A stretch of DNA of 64,000 nt from Ochrobactrum quorumnocens (GCF_002278035.1 NZ_CP022603.1:372001-436000), one strand, 5' to 3'; shown: positions 32,920-43,083, numbered from the stretch's first letter. Notes: a model not told the origin generated them from the letters alone. Numbers and translations: made by a program.

Positions 32920-34257
32920 TTGAAGTCATTTATTATTATCGGAGGTGGTGCGAGTGGTGTTCTCATGGCCGCACAATTGCTTGGCCGTTCCCCAGAAACG
33001 ACGGTTCGTGTTTTCGAGCGTTCCGGTGATTTAGGGGCAGGGATTGCCTATTCAACGCAAAATCCCAATCATCTGTTGAATGTCCGCGCCAGCAATATGA
33101 GCGCGTTTCCAGATCAGCCAGAACATTTTCTCAACTGGCTTCAAAACAATTCTCACTCAATGACGGAAACTGCGTGGCAGCCGCAATCCTTCGCGCCACG
33201 CGCTCTTTATCGGCTATACCTCAATGATTTGCTCAAACCATATATCGAGAGTGATGCGCCGCGAATTTTCATTGAAACTTCAGATGTTTCCGACGTCTCT
33301 TTTGAAGGCCTGCGTCCGCAGGTAACAAACTCTATAGGTGAAACCTTCCCCGCAGATACTATTATTGTCGCCACAGGCAATGAAGCCGCAATTGCGACAT
33401 CTGGCGTTCATGTGACCGAATACTGGTCCAGTGACGGCTATTTCGACATTCCTTCCGATCATCCGGTAGCGATTTTTGGCACAGGATTGTCCATGGTCGA
33501 CAGTGTGATTTCACTGCTAGACAGGGGACACAAGGGCAAGATTCATGCGATTTCCCGGCGTGGTTTGCTGCCTGCACGCCATGCACCGGCTGAACCATTC
33601 CCAATCGACGCGGATGCGCTACTGGTTGCCGATGGATTGCCTAGGCTTTTGCATATTGTTCGTAAGATGATTGTTCAATGTGAGGCGGAGGGTAAAAGCT
33701 GGCGCAGCGTAATTGATGGATTGCGACCTCACACGAAGAACATCTGGAACAGACTACCTGTGAGGCAACGCCAGAGCTTTCTGCGGCACCTACGGCCATG
33801 GTGGGACGTACATCGTCACCGGATGGCCCCGGAGGTTGCTGATCGCATTCAAATTGCACAGCAATCGGGGCAGCTCACAATCACCGCTGCACATCTCACT
33901 TCTGTTAAGAACAAAGCTGATCACGTCATAATTTGCTATCGCAAACGATGGGGCGTTGGACTTGAGGAGCTTGATGTTCAAACGATCATTGATTGTCGTG
34001 GCGGAAGTTCGCGATTTTCAACGACGCGCAATCTCGCGCTGACTAGTCTGATGGAGCACGGACTTGCAAAGCCTGACGCTGTCGATCTAGGCCTTGACGT
34101 TACAGCAGATCTGCAAGTCTTGAATGCGCGTGGCGAACCGTCAGGGCCAATCTTCGCGATTGGACCGGTAACAAAAGGTGTCTTCTGGGAAGTGACGGCC
34201 GTGCCGGATATTCGCGTTCAAGCAGAGAAACTCGCTAAGACGCTTCTGGAAGGTTAG
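32920..34257 (+). CDS. FAD/NAD(P)-binding protein, YdhS-like
   Basis: 445 residues, of the uncharacterised FAD/NAD(P)-binding group (COG4529). A dinucleotide-binding FIIIGGGASGVLMAAQLL lies at the N-terminus, GAGIAYSTQNPNHLLNVRASNMSAF is the family hallmark near residue 45, and a second Rossmann motif (VAIFGTGLSMVDSVISLL) lies near residue 185. The substrate is unknown; it may be a monooxygenase or oxidoreductase. The start is TTG at 32920, after CGAGG. It stands alone. The 317-bp gap before it holds no recognised element. Confidence 0.85.
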   Translation: MKSFIIIGGGASGVLMAAQLLGRSPETTVRVFERSGDLGAGIAYSTQNPNHLLNVRASNMSAFPDQPEHFLNWLQNNSHSMTETAWQPQSFAPRALYRLYLNDLLKPYIESDAPRIFIETSDVSDVSFEGLRPQVTNSIGETFPADTIIVATGNEAAIATSGVHVTEYWSSDGYFDIPSDHPVAIFGTGLSMVDSVISLLDRGHKGKIHAISRRGLLPARHAPAEPFPIDADALLVADGLPRLLHIVRKMIVQCEAEGKSWRSVIDGLRPHTKNIWNRLPVRQRQSFLRHLRPWWDVHRHRMAPEVADRIQIAQQSGQLTITAAHLTSVKNKADHVIICYRKRWGVGLEELDVQTIIDCRGGSSRFSTTRNLALTSLMEHGLAKPDAVDLGLDVTADLQVLNARGEPSGPIFAIGPVTKGVFWEVTAVPDIRVQAEKLAKTLLEG

Positions 34258-34581
34258 GAATCACTAATTAATCCGCCAACGCACACGGTGCAGGCTGTCA
34301 TTCGGTTGCAAAATTGCGCGTCAATATGCCCGATAGAATGCGGTTGTGTGGAAATCTGGCACTAAGGAAGCTGTTTTCTGGCGTGTTTGTAGACTAAAAC
34401 GATTCAAAATATCGCGATAAGCCATTGAAAGCTATTGCCATAATAACCCCTAGCCGGTCATAATAAAGACATCGGAATATATGATTCCTCTCGACAACTT
34501 ACCGGAGCGTTCCTGTTGCTGTTTTCATGAGCGGTGCCTGCTTCGGATCAACATTGATTACGGAATGGAGGCCTGTGGCGC

Positions 34582-37497
34582 ATGACGATGGACGGCAGAA
34601 TGCTTTTCTTGCTTGTCCTTTTACCGTTTCTTGGCAGCGCTATAACAGGTCTATTCAGGGGTGTTGATCGCACAGGTTCAGCATGGTTTACAGCGGCGAT
34701 TGCGCTTGTAGCCTTTATCATTACAGCAAGCCTTTACCCCATCGTCGCGGACGGAGGTGTTGTTCGCGGATCAATTGACTGGCTTCCGAACTACGGCCTG
34801 AATGTAACGTTCCGGATGGATGGTTTTGCGTGGCTATTCGCCATGCTGATTACCGGCATCGGTCTGTTGGTTGTCATTTACGCACGCTATTACATGTCAC
34901 CGGAAGATCCGGTCCCGCGTTTTTTCTCGTTCCTGTTGTCCTTCATGGGTTCGATGCTCGGCGTCGTCCTGTCGGGCAACATTGTTCTGCTCGCCGTGTT
35001 CTGGGAGCTGACCAGCATCTTCTCGTTCCTGCTCATCGGCTACTGGTATCACAATGCCAGCGCCCGCGATGGCGCGCGTATGGCTTTGACAGTAACCGGT
35101 ATTGGCGGCTTCTGCTTGCTTGCAGGCGTGCTTTTGCTCGGTCACATTGTTGGCAGCTACGATCTCGACAAAGTTCTTGAAGCAGGAAATGTCGTTCGCG
35201 CGCATCCACTCTACACGGTCGCGCTGGTTCTTATTCTTATGGCCGCTTTCACCAAGTCGGCGCAGTTCCCGTTCCATTTCTGGCTACCCAATGCGATGGC
35301 AGCGCCGACGCCTGTGTCCGCCTATCTTCATTCGGCAACGATGGTGAAAGCGGGTGTCTTCCTGCTCGCGCGCTTGTGGCCAGTATTTGCGGGCACCGAA
35401 GAATGGTTCTGGATTTTGGGTCTTGCCGGCCTGACAACCTTGTTGATCGGCAGCTTCTTTGCGGTATTCCAGCAGGACCTCAAAGGTTTGCTGGCTTATT
35501 CAACCATCAGCAATCTTGGGCTTATTACCGCCCTGTTGAGCCTTGGCAGTCCGCTTGCTGCTGTTGCAGCGATCTTCCACATGGTCAACCACGCCATCTT
35601 CAAGGCGTCTTTGTTCATGGCAGCGGGCATCATCGACCATGAAACTGGCACGCGTGACATGCGCAAGCTGAGTGGTCTTGCTCGCGCCATGCCTTACACC
35701 GCGACGCTTGCAATGGTTGCGAGCGCTTCCATGGCCGGTGTTCCGCTGCTCAACGGCTTCCTATCCAAAGAAATGTTCTTTGCCGAAGCCGTCGAAACGC
35801 ACATGGCATCGTCGTTGGATACAATCACGCCTTATATTGCCACATTAGCAGGTATATTCACGGTCGCTTATTCGGTGCGTTTCATCTACTCGACCTTCTT
35901 CGGCCCTGCACCGCATGACCTGCCGAAAGCACCGCACGAGCCGCCACACTGGATGCGTCGCCCGATCGAGCTTCTGGTCTTACTCTGCCTGTTGATCGGC
36001 ATCATTCCGAATATCGCAATCGGACCTTTCCTGCACTCGGCTGTGGTTTCAGTGCTTGGAGATGCAGCACCGCAATATAGCCTTTCAGTCTGGCACGGAT
36101 TTAACCTTCCGCTGATGATGAGTATCGTTGCCATGATTGGCGGTATTATTCTGCATTGGGCGCTGAAAAATTATCTGGCGACCAGTGAAGATGGACCACC
36201 CTTCTTCCGTCATTTACAGGGTCAGCGTATTTTCGAGCGTGTGCTCGTCACGGTCTCATGGAACTGGGCGCGTAAGGCCGAAAATTTCTTTAGCACGCGT
36301 CGTCTCCAGCCACAGCTGCGTATTGTCGTGGCCGTTGCTCTCGTTGCAGCCGCATGGCCAATTTTCGAAGATGGCATCCATGCGGGTATGCTTGGCGTGC
36401 AGCCTGTCGATCCAATTTTTGCCGGCCTTTGGATTTTGGGCGGAGCATGTGCAATTGGCGCTGCTTATCAGGCAAAATATCACCGTCTTGCAGCTTTGAT
36501 CCTGCTTGGCGGGGCAGGGCTTATCACCTGTATAACGTTTGTATGGCTCTCAGCGCCTGATCTTGCCGTAACGCAGCTACTGGTGGAAATCGTGACGACC
36601 GTGCTGCTCCTGCTTGGTCTTCGCTGGCTGCCAAAGCGCTGGGAAGATCCAGATCCGATTCCGGTGAAATTCGGGCCAAGAATTCGCCGTTATCGCGATT
36701 TCGCGCTGGCTATTGGCAGTGGTGTCGGTGTGTTTATCATCTCCTATGCGATGATGACCCGCCCATCGCCTGTCAGCATTGGCGACTACTTCCTGCAAAA
36801 CGCCTATTCGGGCGGCGGCGGCAAAAATGTCGTAAACGTCACTCTGGTTGATTTCCGCGCCTTCGATACTTTCGGTGAAATCGCGGTTCTAGGCATCGTT
36901 GGCCTAACTGTGTTCGCATTGTTGCGCCGTTTCCGTCCGGCACCAGACAGCACTGGCTCAACTGCACAGCAGAAGATTCAGGATGCGTATGATGAGGCTA
37001 TGGAAGATCGCGAGAAGGGCGAAACCCTCACCGATTATTTGGCTGTACCCTCTGTGATCATGCAGTGGCTGTTCCCGGTCATCATCGTGCTTGCAGTTCA
37101 TCTAATCCTGCGCGGTCACGATCTGCCGGGCGGCGGCTTTGCAGCCGGTATCACTTTGGCCGTTGCATTCATTTTGCAGTATCTTGCGGCTGGTACGCGC
37201 TGGGTTGAAGACCACCTGCGTATTCTTCCTGTGCGCTGGATCGGTTTCGGCTTGTTGATAGCGGCGGCAACTGGTGCAGGTGCATGGATATTCGGTTACC
37301 CGTTCATGACCACGTTCTTCCAGTATGCAGATATTCCATATGTAGGAAAAATGCCCGTTGCGAGCGCATTGATCTTCGATATCGGCGTCTTCGCTCTCGT
37401 CGTGGGCGCCACGGTTCTGATGTTGATTGCGCTTGCTCACCAGTCGATCCGTAAACATCGTGTTGAAAAACTTGCCGCTGCGAAGGAGGAGAACTGA
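34582..37497 (+). CDS. mrpA: Na+(K+)/H+ antiporter subunit A, with fused subunit B (MrpA/PhaAB)
   Basis: 971 residues, with about 20 membrane segments. Residues ~1-650 are the NuoL-like proton-channel part (the Glu of LAVFWELTSIFSFLLIGYW and the Lys of FTKSAQFPFHFWLPNAM are visible). The C-terminal part from ~800 (DYLAVPSVIMQWLFPVIIVLAVHLILRGHDLPGGGFAAG) matches MrpB, so A and B are fused as in rhizobial Pha systems. The six-gene operon exports Na+ or K+ for H+ and supports growth at high pH or salt. It overlaps the mrpC start by one base. The 324-bp region before it shows no clear signal. Confidence 0.93.
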   Translation: MTMDGRMLFLLVLLPFLGSAITGLFRGVDRTGSAWFTAAIALVAFIITASLYPIVADGGVVRGSIDWLPNYGLNVTFRMDGFAWLFAMLITGIGLLVVIYARYYMSPEDPVPRFFSFLLSFMGSMLGVVLSGNIVLLAVFWELTSIFSFLLIGYWYHNASARDGARMALTVTGIGGFCLLAGVLLLGHIVGSYDLDKVLEAGNVVRAHPLYTVALVLILMAAFTKSAQFPFHFWLPNAMAAPTPVSAYLHSATMVKAGVFLLARLWPVFAGTEEWFWILGLAGLTTLLIGSFFAVFQQDLKGLLAYSTISNLGLITALLSLGSPLAAVAAIFHMVNHAIFKASLFMAAGIIDHETGTRDMRKLSGLARAMPYTATLAMVASASMAGVPLLNGFLSKEMFFAEAVETHMASSLDTITPYIATLAGIFTVAYSVRFIYSTFFGPAPHDLPKAPHEPPHWMRRPIELLVLLCLLIGIIPNIAIGPFLHSAVVSVLGDAAPQYSLSVWHGFNLPLMMSIVAMIGGIILHWALKNYLATSEDGPPFFRHLQGQRIFERVLVTVSWNWARKAENFFSTRRLQPQLRIVVAVALVAAAWPIFEDGIHAGMLGVQPVDPIFAGLWILGGACAIGAAYQAKYHRLAALILLGGAGLITCITFVWLSAPDLAVTQLLVEIVTTVLLLLGLRWLPKRWEDPDPIPVKFGPRIRRYRDFALAIGSGVGVFIISYAMMTRPSPVSIGDYFLQNAYSGGGGKNVVNVTLVDFRAFDTFGEIAVLGIVGLTVFALLRRFRPAPDSTGSTAQQKIQDAYDEAMEDREKGETLTDYLAVPSVIMQWLFPVIIVLAVHLILRGHDLPGGGFAAGITLAVAFILQYLAAGTRWVEDHLRILPVRWIGFGLLIAAATGAGAWIFGYPFMTTFFQYADIPYVGKMPVASALIFDIGVFALVVGATVLMLIALAHQSIRKHRVEKLAAAKEEN

Positions 37498-37835
37498 TGG
37501 AACTGGTTCTCGCTATAGCAATCGGCGTGTTGATGTCGTCTGGTGTCTGGCTGGTCCTGCGCCCACGCACGTTTCAGGTCGCCATCGGTCTGGCGCTTGT
37601 CTCTTATGCGGTTAATCTGTTCATCTTCTCGATGGGCCGTTTGCGCACCAATGCACCTCCTGTTCTTGATTCCGGCATTAATGTTCAGGCCGCGCAATAT
37701 ACCGATCCTGTGCCTCAGGCACTGGTTCTGACAGCGATCGTTATCGGCTTTGCAATGACTGCGCTTTTCCTTGTCGTGTTGCTCGCATCGCGCGGAATGA
37801 CACGCACCGACCATGTCGACGGCAAGGAGAATTGA
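37497..37835 (+). CDS. mrpC: Na+(K+)/H+ antiporter subunit C
   Basis: 112 residues, NuoK-like, with three membrane segments (MELVLAIAIGVLMSSGVWLVL, FQVAIGLALVSYAVNLFIF, ALVLTAIVIGFAMTALFLVV). It is a structural subunit of the Mrp complex. AAGGAGG lies before the ATG, and its end overlaps mrpD by 4 bp. Confidence 0.93.
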   Translation: MELVLAIAIGVLMSSGVWLVLRPRTFQVAIGLALVSYAVNLFIFSMGRLRTNAPPVLDSGINVQAAQYTDPVPQALVLTAIVIGFAMTALFLVVLLASRGMTRTDHVDGKEN

Positions 37836-39466
37836 TGATGGATTGGAAGGCACACCTCATCGTCGCGCCCATTCTCTTGCCGCTTGTAACAGCTGCATTG
37901 TTGCTGATGTTCGACGAACGCAAGCGCAAGCTCAAAATGACGATCAATACGATCTCTATCATCGGCTTGATCTACATTGCGTACACGCTACTCGGCGTTG
38001 CGAGCGAAAAAGCACCGGAAGCACCAGTTTATCTGATCGGCAACTGGCCCGCACCATTCGGCATTGTGTTGGTTCTCGACAGGCTTGCTGCGTTGATGCT
38101 GATGCTAACCAGTGTGCTTGCACTGGCAGCACTCAGCTTTGCGCTTGCCCATTGGCACAAGGCAAGCCCGAATTTCCATACGATTTTCCAGCTTCTGCTC
38201 ATGGGCCTTAATGGCGCGTTTCTGACAGGCGATCTGTTCAATCTCTTTGTTTTCTTTGAGGTTATGCTTGCAGCATCTTACGGCCTGGCGCTCCATGGTT
38301 CAGGTCCGGCACGCGTTAAAGCTGGCATGCACTATATCGCGGTCAATCTGGTTGCGTCGTCACTGTTTCTGATTGGTGTCAGTCTGATTTACGGCGTGAC
38401 GGGTACGCTTAACATGGCGGATCTGGCGCAAAAGATTTCGCAGGTTGCGCCAGAAGATCGTATGCTCCTTGAAGCAGGCGCTGCCATTCTCGCCGTTGCG
38501 TTCCTCGTCAAAGCCGGTATGTGGCCACTCAATTTCTGGCTCGTACCTGCTTATACGGCAGCTGCGGCTCCGATTGCGGCTATTTTCGCGATCATGAGTA
38601 AGGTCGGCATTTACGTTCTTTTGCGTCTTTCACCGCTCATGTTCGGTATTGGAGCTGGCGAATCCTACGGGTTTGGTAACGACTGGCTCTATTACGGCGG
38701 CATGGTCACACTGGCCTTTGGCCTGATTGGAGTGGTCGCATCGCAGGCTATGGGTCGTCTTGCGAGCTACAGCATTCTGGTATCCTCCGGCACATTGCTT
38801 GCCGCCATCGGCAGCGGCAACACCGCGATGACAGGTGCAGCACTCTTCTACATGGTCAGCTCCACACTGACGATTGCTGCTTTCTTCCTGCTGATCGAAC
38901 TTGTCGAGCGTGGTCAGGATGCTGCGGCAAACGTTCTTGCGGTCACGATGGAAGCCTATGGCGACGACGAGGAAGAAGAAGAGGAAGAGGAAGTTGGCGT
39001 AGTACTGCCTGCAACCCTCGCCATTCTCGGCACCTGCTTTGCCGTGGTGGCTATACTTCTGATCGGCTTGCCACCATTCTCTGGCTTTATCGCGAAGTTC
39101 CTGATCCTTGCAGCCGTTTTCAACGGCGATGGAGCCGCACCGACATTGGCTATGCCAGTCAGCCCGGCAAGTTGGGCACTGATCGCGCTTATCCTGCTTT
39201 CTGGACTTTCGGCGCTGATTGCGATGACCCGCACAGGCATTCGCACATTCTGGGCGTCGCTTGAGGGCAATGTCCCGCGCGTTCTGGTCCGCGAAGTGGT
39301 GCCTATAGCGGGTCTACTGGCCGTCTGCCTGGCACTCACCATCGCAGCAGGTCCGGCCATGCGTTATATGGATGCAACAGCTCGTTCGCTGCACAATCCG
39401 AAAGACTACATCAACAGTGTCCTGGACGCCCCGCGTGTGGGCGGAGCAACGGTGGAGGTAAAATGA
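37832..39466 (+). CDS. mrpD: Na+(K+)/H+ antiporter subunit D
   Basis: 544 residues, NuoM/N-like proton-channel subunit with about 14 membrane segments. The key Glu lies in LFNLFVFFEVMLAASYGLAL (~145) and the Lys in FLVKAGMWPLNFWLVPAY (~230). An unusual acidic run GDDEEEEEEEEVG at about residue 375-387 interrupts the loop between two helices. It overlaps mrpC and mrpE by 4 bp each, so all are translationally coupled. Confidence 0.93.
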   Translation: MMMDWKAHLIVAPILLPLVTAALLLMFDERKRKLKMTINTISIIGLIYIAYTLLGVASEKAPEAPVYLIGNWPAPFGIVLVLDRLAALMLMLTSVLALAALSFALAHWHKASPNFHTIFQLLLMGLNGAFLTGDLFNLFVFFEVMLAASYGLALHGSGPARVKAGMHYIAVNLVASSLFLIGVSLIYGVTGTLNMADLAQKISQVAPEDRMLLEAGAAILAVAFLVKAGMWPLNFWLVPAYTAAAAPIAAIFAIMSKVGIYVLLRLSPLMFGIGAGESYGFGNDWLYYGGMVTLAFGLIGVVASQAMGRLASYSILVSSGTLLAAIGSGNTAMTGAALFYMVSSTLTIAAFFLLIELVERGQDAAANVLAVTMEAYGDDEEEEEEEEVGVVLPATLAILGTCFAVVAILLIGLPPFSGFIAKFLILAAVFNGDGAAPTLAMPVSPASWALIALILLSGLSALIAMTRTGIRTFWASLEGNVPRVLVREVVPIAGLLAVCLALTIAAGPAMRYMDATARSLHNPKDYINSVLDAPRVGGATVEVK

Positions 39467-39978
39467 GAAAAATTCTACCTTTCCCGCTGCTCTTTGTATC
39501 TTTGATAGTGTTTTGGCTTCTGCTGAACGGGTTTACACGCGCTCAGCTGATCCTGGGCATCGTTATTGCGCTCTTTGCCTGTCATGCGATGACAGCGCTT
39601 CAGCCACAGAAAAATCATTTGCGCTCGATACCGACCATGTTGTGGCTGTTTTGGGCCGTCAGCATCGACATCCTCACATCGAACATTGCAGTCGTGAAAC
39701 TGATCCTGTCTCGGCGTAAGGAGCGCCATCCGGGATTCGTGGTCATTCCGCTTGATCTTGAAAACCGGACAGGGCTGGCAATCCTTGCTTGTATCATCAC
39801 AACGACGCCGGGAACTGCATGGGTTGATTACAACGTTGCCCGTAAGGCGCTGACGATCCACGTTCTTGATCTGGAAGATGCCAAAACCTGGCGAACAACG
39901 ATCAAGCAACGTTATGAACAGCCACTCATTCGCATCTTCGGGGCGCGAGACATAGTGAAAGAGGAGCAATCGGCATGA
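39463..39978 (+). CDS. mrpE: Na+(K+)/H+ antiporter subunit E
   Basis: 171 residues with an N-terminal pair of membrane helices and a cytoplasmic C-terminal domain (LANCIITTTPGTAWVDY-type region seen as LACIITTTPGTAWVDYN near residue 105). Required for assembly and full activity in known Mrp systems. Overlaps both neighbours by 4 bp. Confidence 0.92.
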   Translation: MRKILPFPLLFVSLIVFWLLLNGFTRAQLILGIVIALFACHAMTALQPQKNHLRSIPTMLWLFWAVSIDILTSNIAVVKLILSRRKERHPGFVVIPLDLENRTGLAILACIITTTPGTAWVDYNVARKALTIHVLDLEDAKTWRTTIKQRYEQPLIRIFGARDIVKEEQSA

Positions 39979-40256
39979 GCGCAGTTATTCTTTTCTGGTC
40001 ACTACTCGCCGCACAGATCATGCTCATCGCCGCCATGGGCTGTGTGATTTATCGCTTGCTCATCGGACCACGTGCGCAAGATCGCGTACTGGCAACTGAC
40101 GCCCTTTATCTCAATGCGCTTTTATTGCTGCTTACTTTTGGCATGCGCACAGGCAGCGTCATCTATTTTGAAGCCGCACTTATCATTTCATTGCTCGGTT
40201 TTGTAGCCACTGTTGCACTTGCCAAATTCCTGATGCGCGGGGAGGTCATCGAATGA
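39975..40256 (+). CDS. mrpF: Na+(K+)/H+ antiporter subunit F
   Basis: 93 residues, three membrane helices. The family stretch YRLLIGPRAQDRVLATDALYLNAL near residue 25-48 includes the conserved Asp-Arg and Asp. Overlaps both neighbours by 4 bp. Confidence 0.92.
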   Translation: MSAVILFWSLLAAQIMLIAAMGCVIYRLLIGPRAQDRVLATDALYLNALLLLLTFGMRTGSVIYFEAALIISLLGFVATVALAKFLMRGEVIE

Positions 40257-40606
40257 TCGGAGCTGCTGATCTGCCCGTCTGGGCCGCAATCGTCATTTCG
40301 TTTTTTCTTGTTTCCGGCGCCTTCCTGACGCTCGTCGGTTGCATTGGACTTGTTCGTTTTAAGAGTTTTTATGAACGCATTCATGCGCCAACTATTGGTT
40401 CTTCGTTCGGTGCCGGTGGAATCTTGATTGCTTCCATCATGTTTTTCTCCATCTTGCAATCCAAGCCGATTCTGCATGAAGTGTTGATTACCGTCTTTGT
40501 GGTCATCACAACGCCGGTAACGCTCATGTTGCTAAGCCGCGCGGTGATTCATCGTGATCAAACGCAGGACAGCAAAGAGCTTCCTTCATCTTCCGACCAG
40601 AAATGA
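40253..40606 (+). CDS. mrpG: Na+(K+)/H+ antiporter subunit G
   Basis: 117 residues, three membrane helices. The family signature is VGCIGLVRFKSFYERIHAPT near residue 28-47, followed by GSSFGAGGILIASI and VFVVITTPVTLMLLSRAV. Last gene of the operon; no clear terminator is seen in the 162 bp after it. Confidence 0.92.
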   Translation: MIGAADLPVWAAIVISFFLVSGAFLTLVGCIGLVRFKSFYERIHAPTIGSSFGAGGILIASIMFFSILQSKPILHEVLITVFVVITTPVTLMLLSRAVIHRDQTQDSKELPSSSDQK

Positions 40607-40725
40607 TGGTTGGAAGCATCGGCTTGAGGCATTTGGAGGAGTGCTGAAGGCTGCGGCCAATTGTCCATATGCACCTTGCATCCAGACATGCGGATTGAAG
40701 GTTGAGGCCATTTGAATTATCTGAA

Positions 40726-40743
40726 TTTCAGTAATTTCTGAAA
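40726..40743. promoter_or_regulatory. 18-bp operator-like palindrome before the GbsR-like gene
   Basis: TTTCAGTAATTTCTGAAA, 6-bp arms, 25 bp upstream of the TTG start. Over 20 bp (40724-40743) it is identical to the reverse complement of 4676-4695. A further half-site-like TTCAGAATTT follows at 40745. Position and symmetry suggest autoregulation by the downstream regulator. Confidence 0.65.
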
Positions 40744-40768
40744 GTTCAGAATTTACGGGAGAGAGAAC

Positions 40769-41353
40769 TTGGAATTATCGCCAATTGTTCAGTCGTTTGT
40801 ACTCCACTTCGGAGAGATGGGTAGTCGCTGGGGTATCAATCGTACGGTTGGACAGATTTATGCGCTGCTCTATTTATCGTCTGAACCCTTGTGTGCGGAC
40901 GATATCGTTGATGCGCTTGGTGTTTCGCGCTCCAACGTTTCGATGGGCATCCGCGAGTTGCAGGGCTGGAATCTTGTGCTGTTAAAGCACATACCCGGTG
41001 ATCGTCGCGACTTTTTCACGACGCCGGGCGATGTATGGGTGATTTTGCGAACGCTTGCCGAAGAGCGCAAGAAGCGCGAGATCGACCCAACCCTTACAGT
41101 TCTGCGCGAAGTCCTGATGGAACAGCCGCAGGACGCCGGCGATCAATATGCGCAAGACCGCATGAAGGACATGTACGCGCTCATCGAGCGGCTAACCAAC
41201 TGGTACGACGACGTCAAGAAACTCGATACCGACAGATTGACCAGCCTGCTGGCGCTTGGCGCCAAGGTTACCCGCTTTCTGGAGACGACCGACAGGATCG
41301 TGGCTCTGGGAAGGGGTAGAACATCGGCCAAAAAGGAGCCTAAGCGAGAGTGA
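40769..41353 (+). CDS. GbsR/MarR-like winged-helix transcriptional regulator
   Basis: 194 residues. The winged helix spans residues ~20-90: TVGQIYALLYLSSEPLCADDIVDALGVSRSNVSMGIRELQGW, then a wing with HIPGDRRDFFTTPGD. A long helical C-terminal part probably serves dimerisation. This resembles the GbsR branch of MarR proteins, known in Bacillus as repressors of glycine-betaine genes, but here it leads the cytochrome bd operon. The start is TTG at 40769 with GGGAGAG upstream. Its stop overlaps the cydD start (GTGA), so it is co-translated with cydD. Ligand unknown. Confidence 0.88.
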   Translation: MELSPIVQSFVLHFGEMGSRWGINRTVGQIYALLYLSSEPLCADDIVDALGVSRSNVSMGIRELQGWNLVLLKHIPGDRRDFFTTPGDVWVILRTLAEERKKREIDPTLTVLREVLMEQPQDAGDQYAQDRMKDMYALIERLTNWYDDVKKLDTDRLTSLLALGAKVTRFLETTDRIVALGRGRTSAKKEPKRE

Positions 41354-43083
41354 AACCCGTTGCCCCCCGAACGGAAGAAGCGGCACGACAAGACGGCGAA
41401 ACCTCTGGCGACAAACGTCGTCCGCGTCCAGTTCCGTCTCTGCTACAAACGGGGGCAAGGTTTCAAGCTGTGGCAGCACTTTTATGGCTGCCACAGGCTG
41501 CACTTCTCGCCTATGGCGTAGGCTATCTCGCTAATACAGGCTTTGATGCCACAATCTATTATCTTGCTGCGGGACTATTTCTTATAGGCTGTGTGCGTAA
41601 TCTTCTGGACGCACATGGCGCGAAAAAGGCGTTCGATGCAGCCAGAAGTGAGTTGGCCAAGCTACGAGAAAAAGCTGTAACGGCGTTATCGCACCGCTCT
41701 CCCCTTGATACGTCCCGTCCGTCTTCCGGAGAAGCTGCAAGCATACTCGCTGAACAGGCTGAGATGATTGTCCCCTATCTCTCTCGCTTTTTACCAGTTC
41801 GCATTCGAGTTATGCTCGTGCCACTGGCAATCCTTGTCGTCGTGTTTTGGTTTTCCTGGATAGCAGCAACGATCCTGCTGATAGCAGCACCTTTGATCCC
41901 GATTTTCATGGCGCTCATTGGCTGGCGTGCAAAAGCTGCCAGTGAAAAGCAACTCATTGCGTTGGGCGACATGAACGGTTTTCTGCTTGATCGTCTGCGT
42001 GGGCTTGCAACAATTCGCAGCTTTAATGCTGTCGATATGACCGCGACACGTCTCCGTGATAATGCCGAGACACTACGCAGCAAGACAATGATTGTTCTGC
42101 GTATAGCCTTCCTGTCATCTGCCGTTCTGGAGCTCTTCGCGGCCCTTGGCGTTGCTATGGTGGCGGTTTACATCGGCTTTCATCTGCTCGGACCTTTAGG
42201 TTTTGGTGCTTGGGGACATAAGCTAAGCCTCGCTGAAGGCTTGTTTATTCTCTTGCTTGCCCCCGCATTCTTTGAACCTCTGCGCGATCTCTCCGCCGTT
42301 TGGCATGACAGGGCATCTGGCGAAGCCGCCATTGATGCGCTCGAAGAACTTTCAATGCACGAAATGCCTGTGGTTGGTGGCATTACTGCTGTGAAGAAAG
42401 TCGAGAACGCGCCTTCGCTGATGCTTCGGAATGTCCGCTTTCGGTATTGCACTGGTGAGGATGTCTTCAGCGGTTTTAATCTCGATATTGAATCGGGAGA
42501 GCACGTGGCACTTCTCGCCCCTAGCGGTTATGGCAAGTCGACATTGCTTGCTTTGATTGCTGGATTGGCGGCACCACAGGAAGGTGAAATCCGGATTGGT
42601 GGTGTTACGCTTCAAAATGAAACGGCTGCAACCCTGCGTACAAGAATGCGATGGGTTGGCCAGAAGCCCCATATTTTTGCAGGCAGCGCCCGACACAATA
42701 TAACTCTTGGTCGCGATGCCGGTGTCGAGAAGACCGCGTCTATCATCGACCAGATGGCCTTGAGCCATGTGGCAGGCATTACCGGAGCCGGAGTAATCGG
42801 CGAAAATGGTGCCGGGCTTTCCGGTGGTGAAGCACTTCGATTGGCCTTAGCGCGGATCGCTGTTGATCAAGACGCCGATATCATTCTCGCTGACGAGCCA
42901 ACGGCACATCTTGACCATGAAACAGCGGATCGCATCGCTGATACTCTGATCAGTCTTGCCAAGGGCAAGACGCTCATCATTTCAACACATGATGAGACGC
43001 TCGCAAGCCGTATGGATCGCGTGGTTCGGCTCAATGATTTGAGTGGCAATGGGCAAATCTGGCAGAAAAGGGCAGCAGAATGA
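41350..43083 (+). CDS. cydD: Cysteine/glutathione ABC exporter subunit CydD
   Basis: 577 residues. Six membrane helices, then an ATPase domain with Walker A APSGYGKST near residue 395, signature LSGGEALRLAL and Walker B ADIILADEPTAHLD. With CydC it forms a heterodimer that exports thiols (and binds heme) to the periplasm, needed for assembly of cytochrome bd. The start is GTG at 41350, overlapping the regulator; its end overlaps cydC by 4 bp. Confidence 0.92.
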   Translation: MKPVAPRTEEAARQDGETSGDKRRPRPVPSLLQTGARFQAVAALLWLPQAALLAYGVGYLANTGFDATIYYLAAGLFLIGCVRNLLDAHGAKKAFDAARSELAKLREKAVTALSHRSPLDTSRPSSGEAASILAEQAEMIVPYLSRFLPVRIRVMLVPLAILVVVFWFSWIAATILLIAAPLIPIFMALIGWRAKAASEKQLIALGDMNGFLLDRLRGLATIRSFNAVDMTATRLRDNAETLRSKTMIVLRIAFLSSAVLELFAALGVAMVAVYIGFHLLGPLGFGAWGHKLSLAEGLFILLLAPAFFEPLRDLSAVWHDRASGEAAIDALEELSMHEMPVVGGITAVKKVENAPSLMLRNVRFRYCTGEDVFSGFNLDIESGEHVALLAPSGYGKSTLLALIAGLAAPQEGEIRIGGVTLQNETAATLRTRMRWVGQKPHIFAGSARHNITLGRDAGVEKTASIIDQMALSHVAGITGAGVIGENGAGLSGGEALRLALARIAVDQDADIILADEPTAHLDHETADRIADTLISLAKGKTLIISTHDETLASRMDRVVRLNDLSGNGQIWQKRAAE

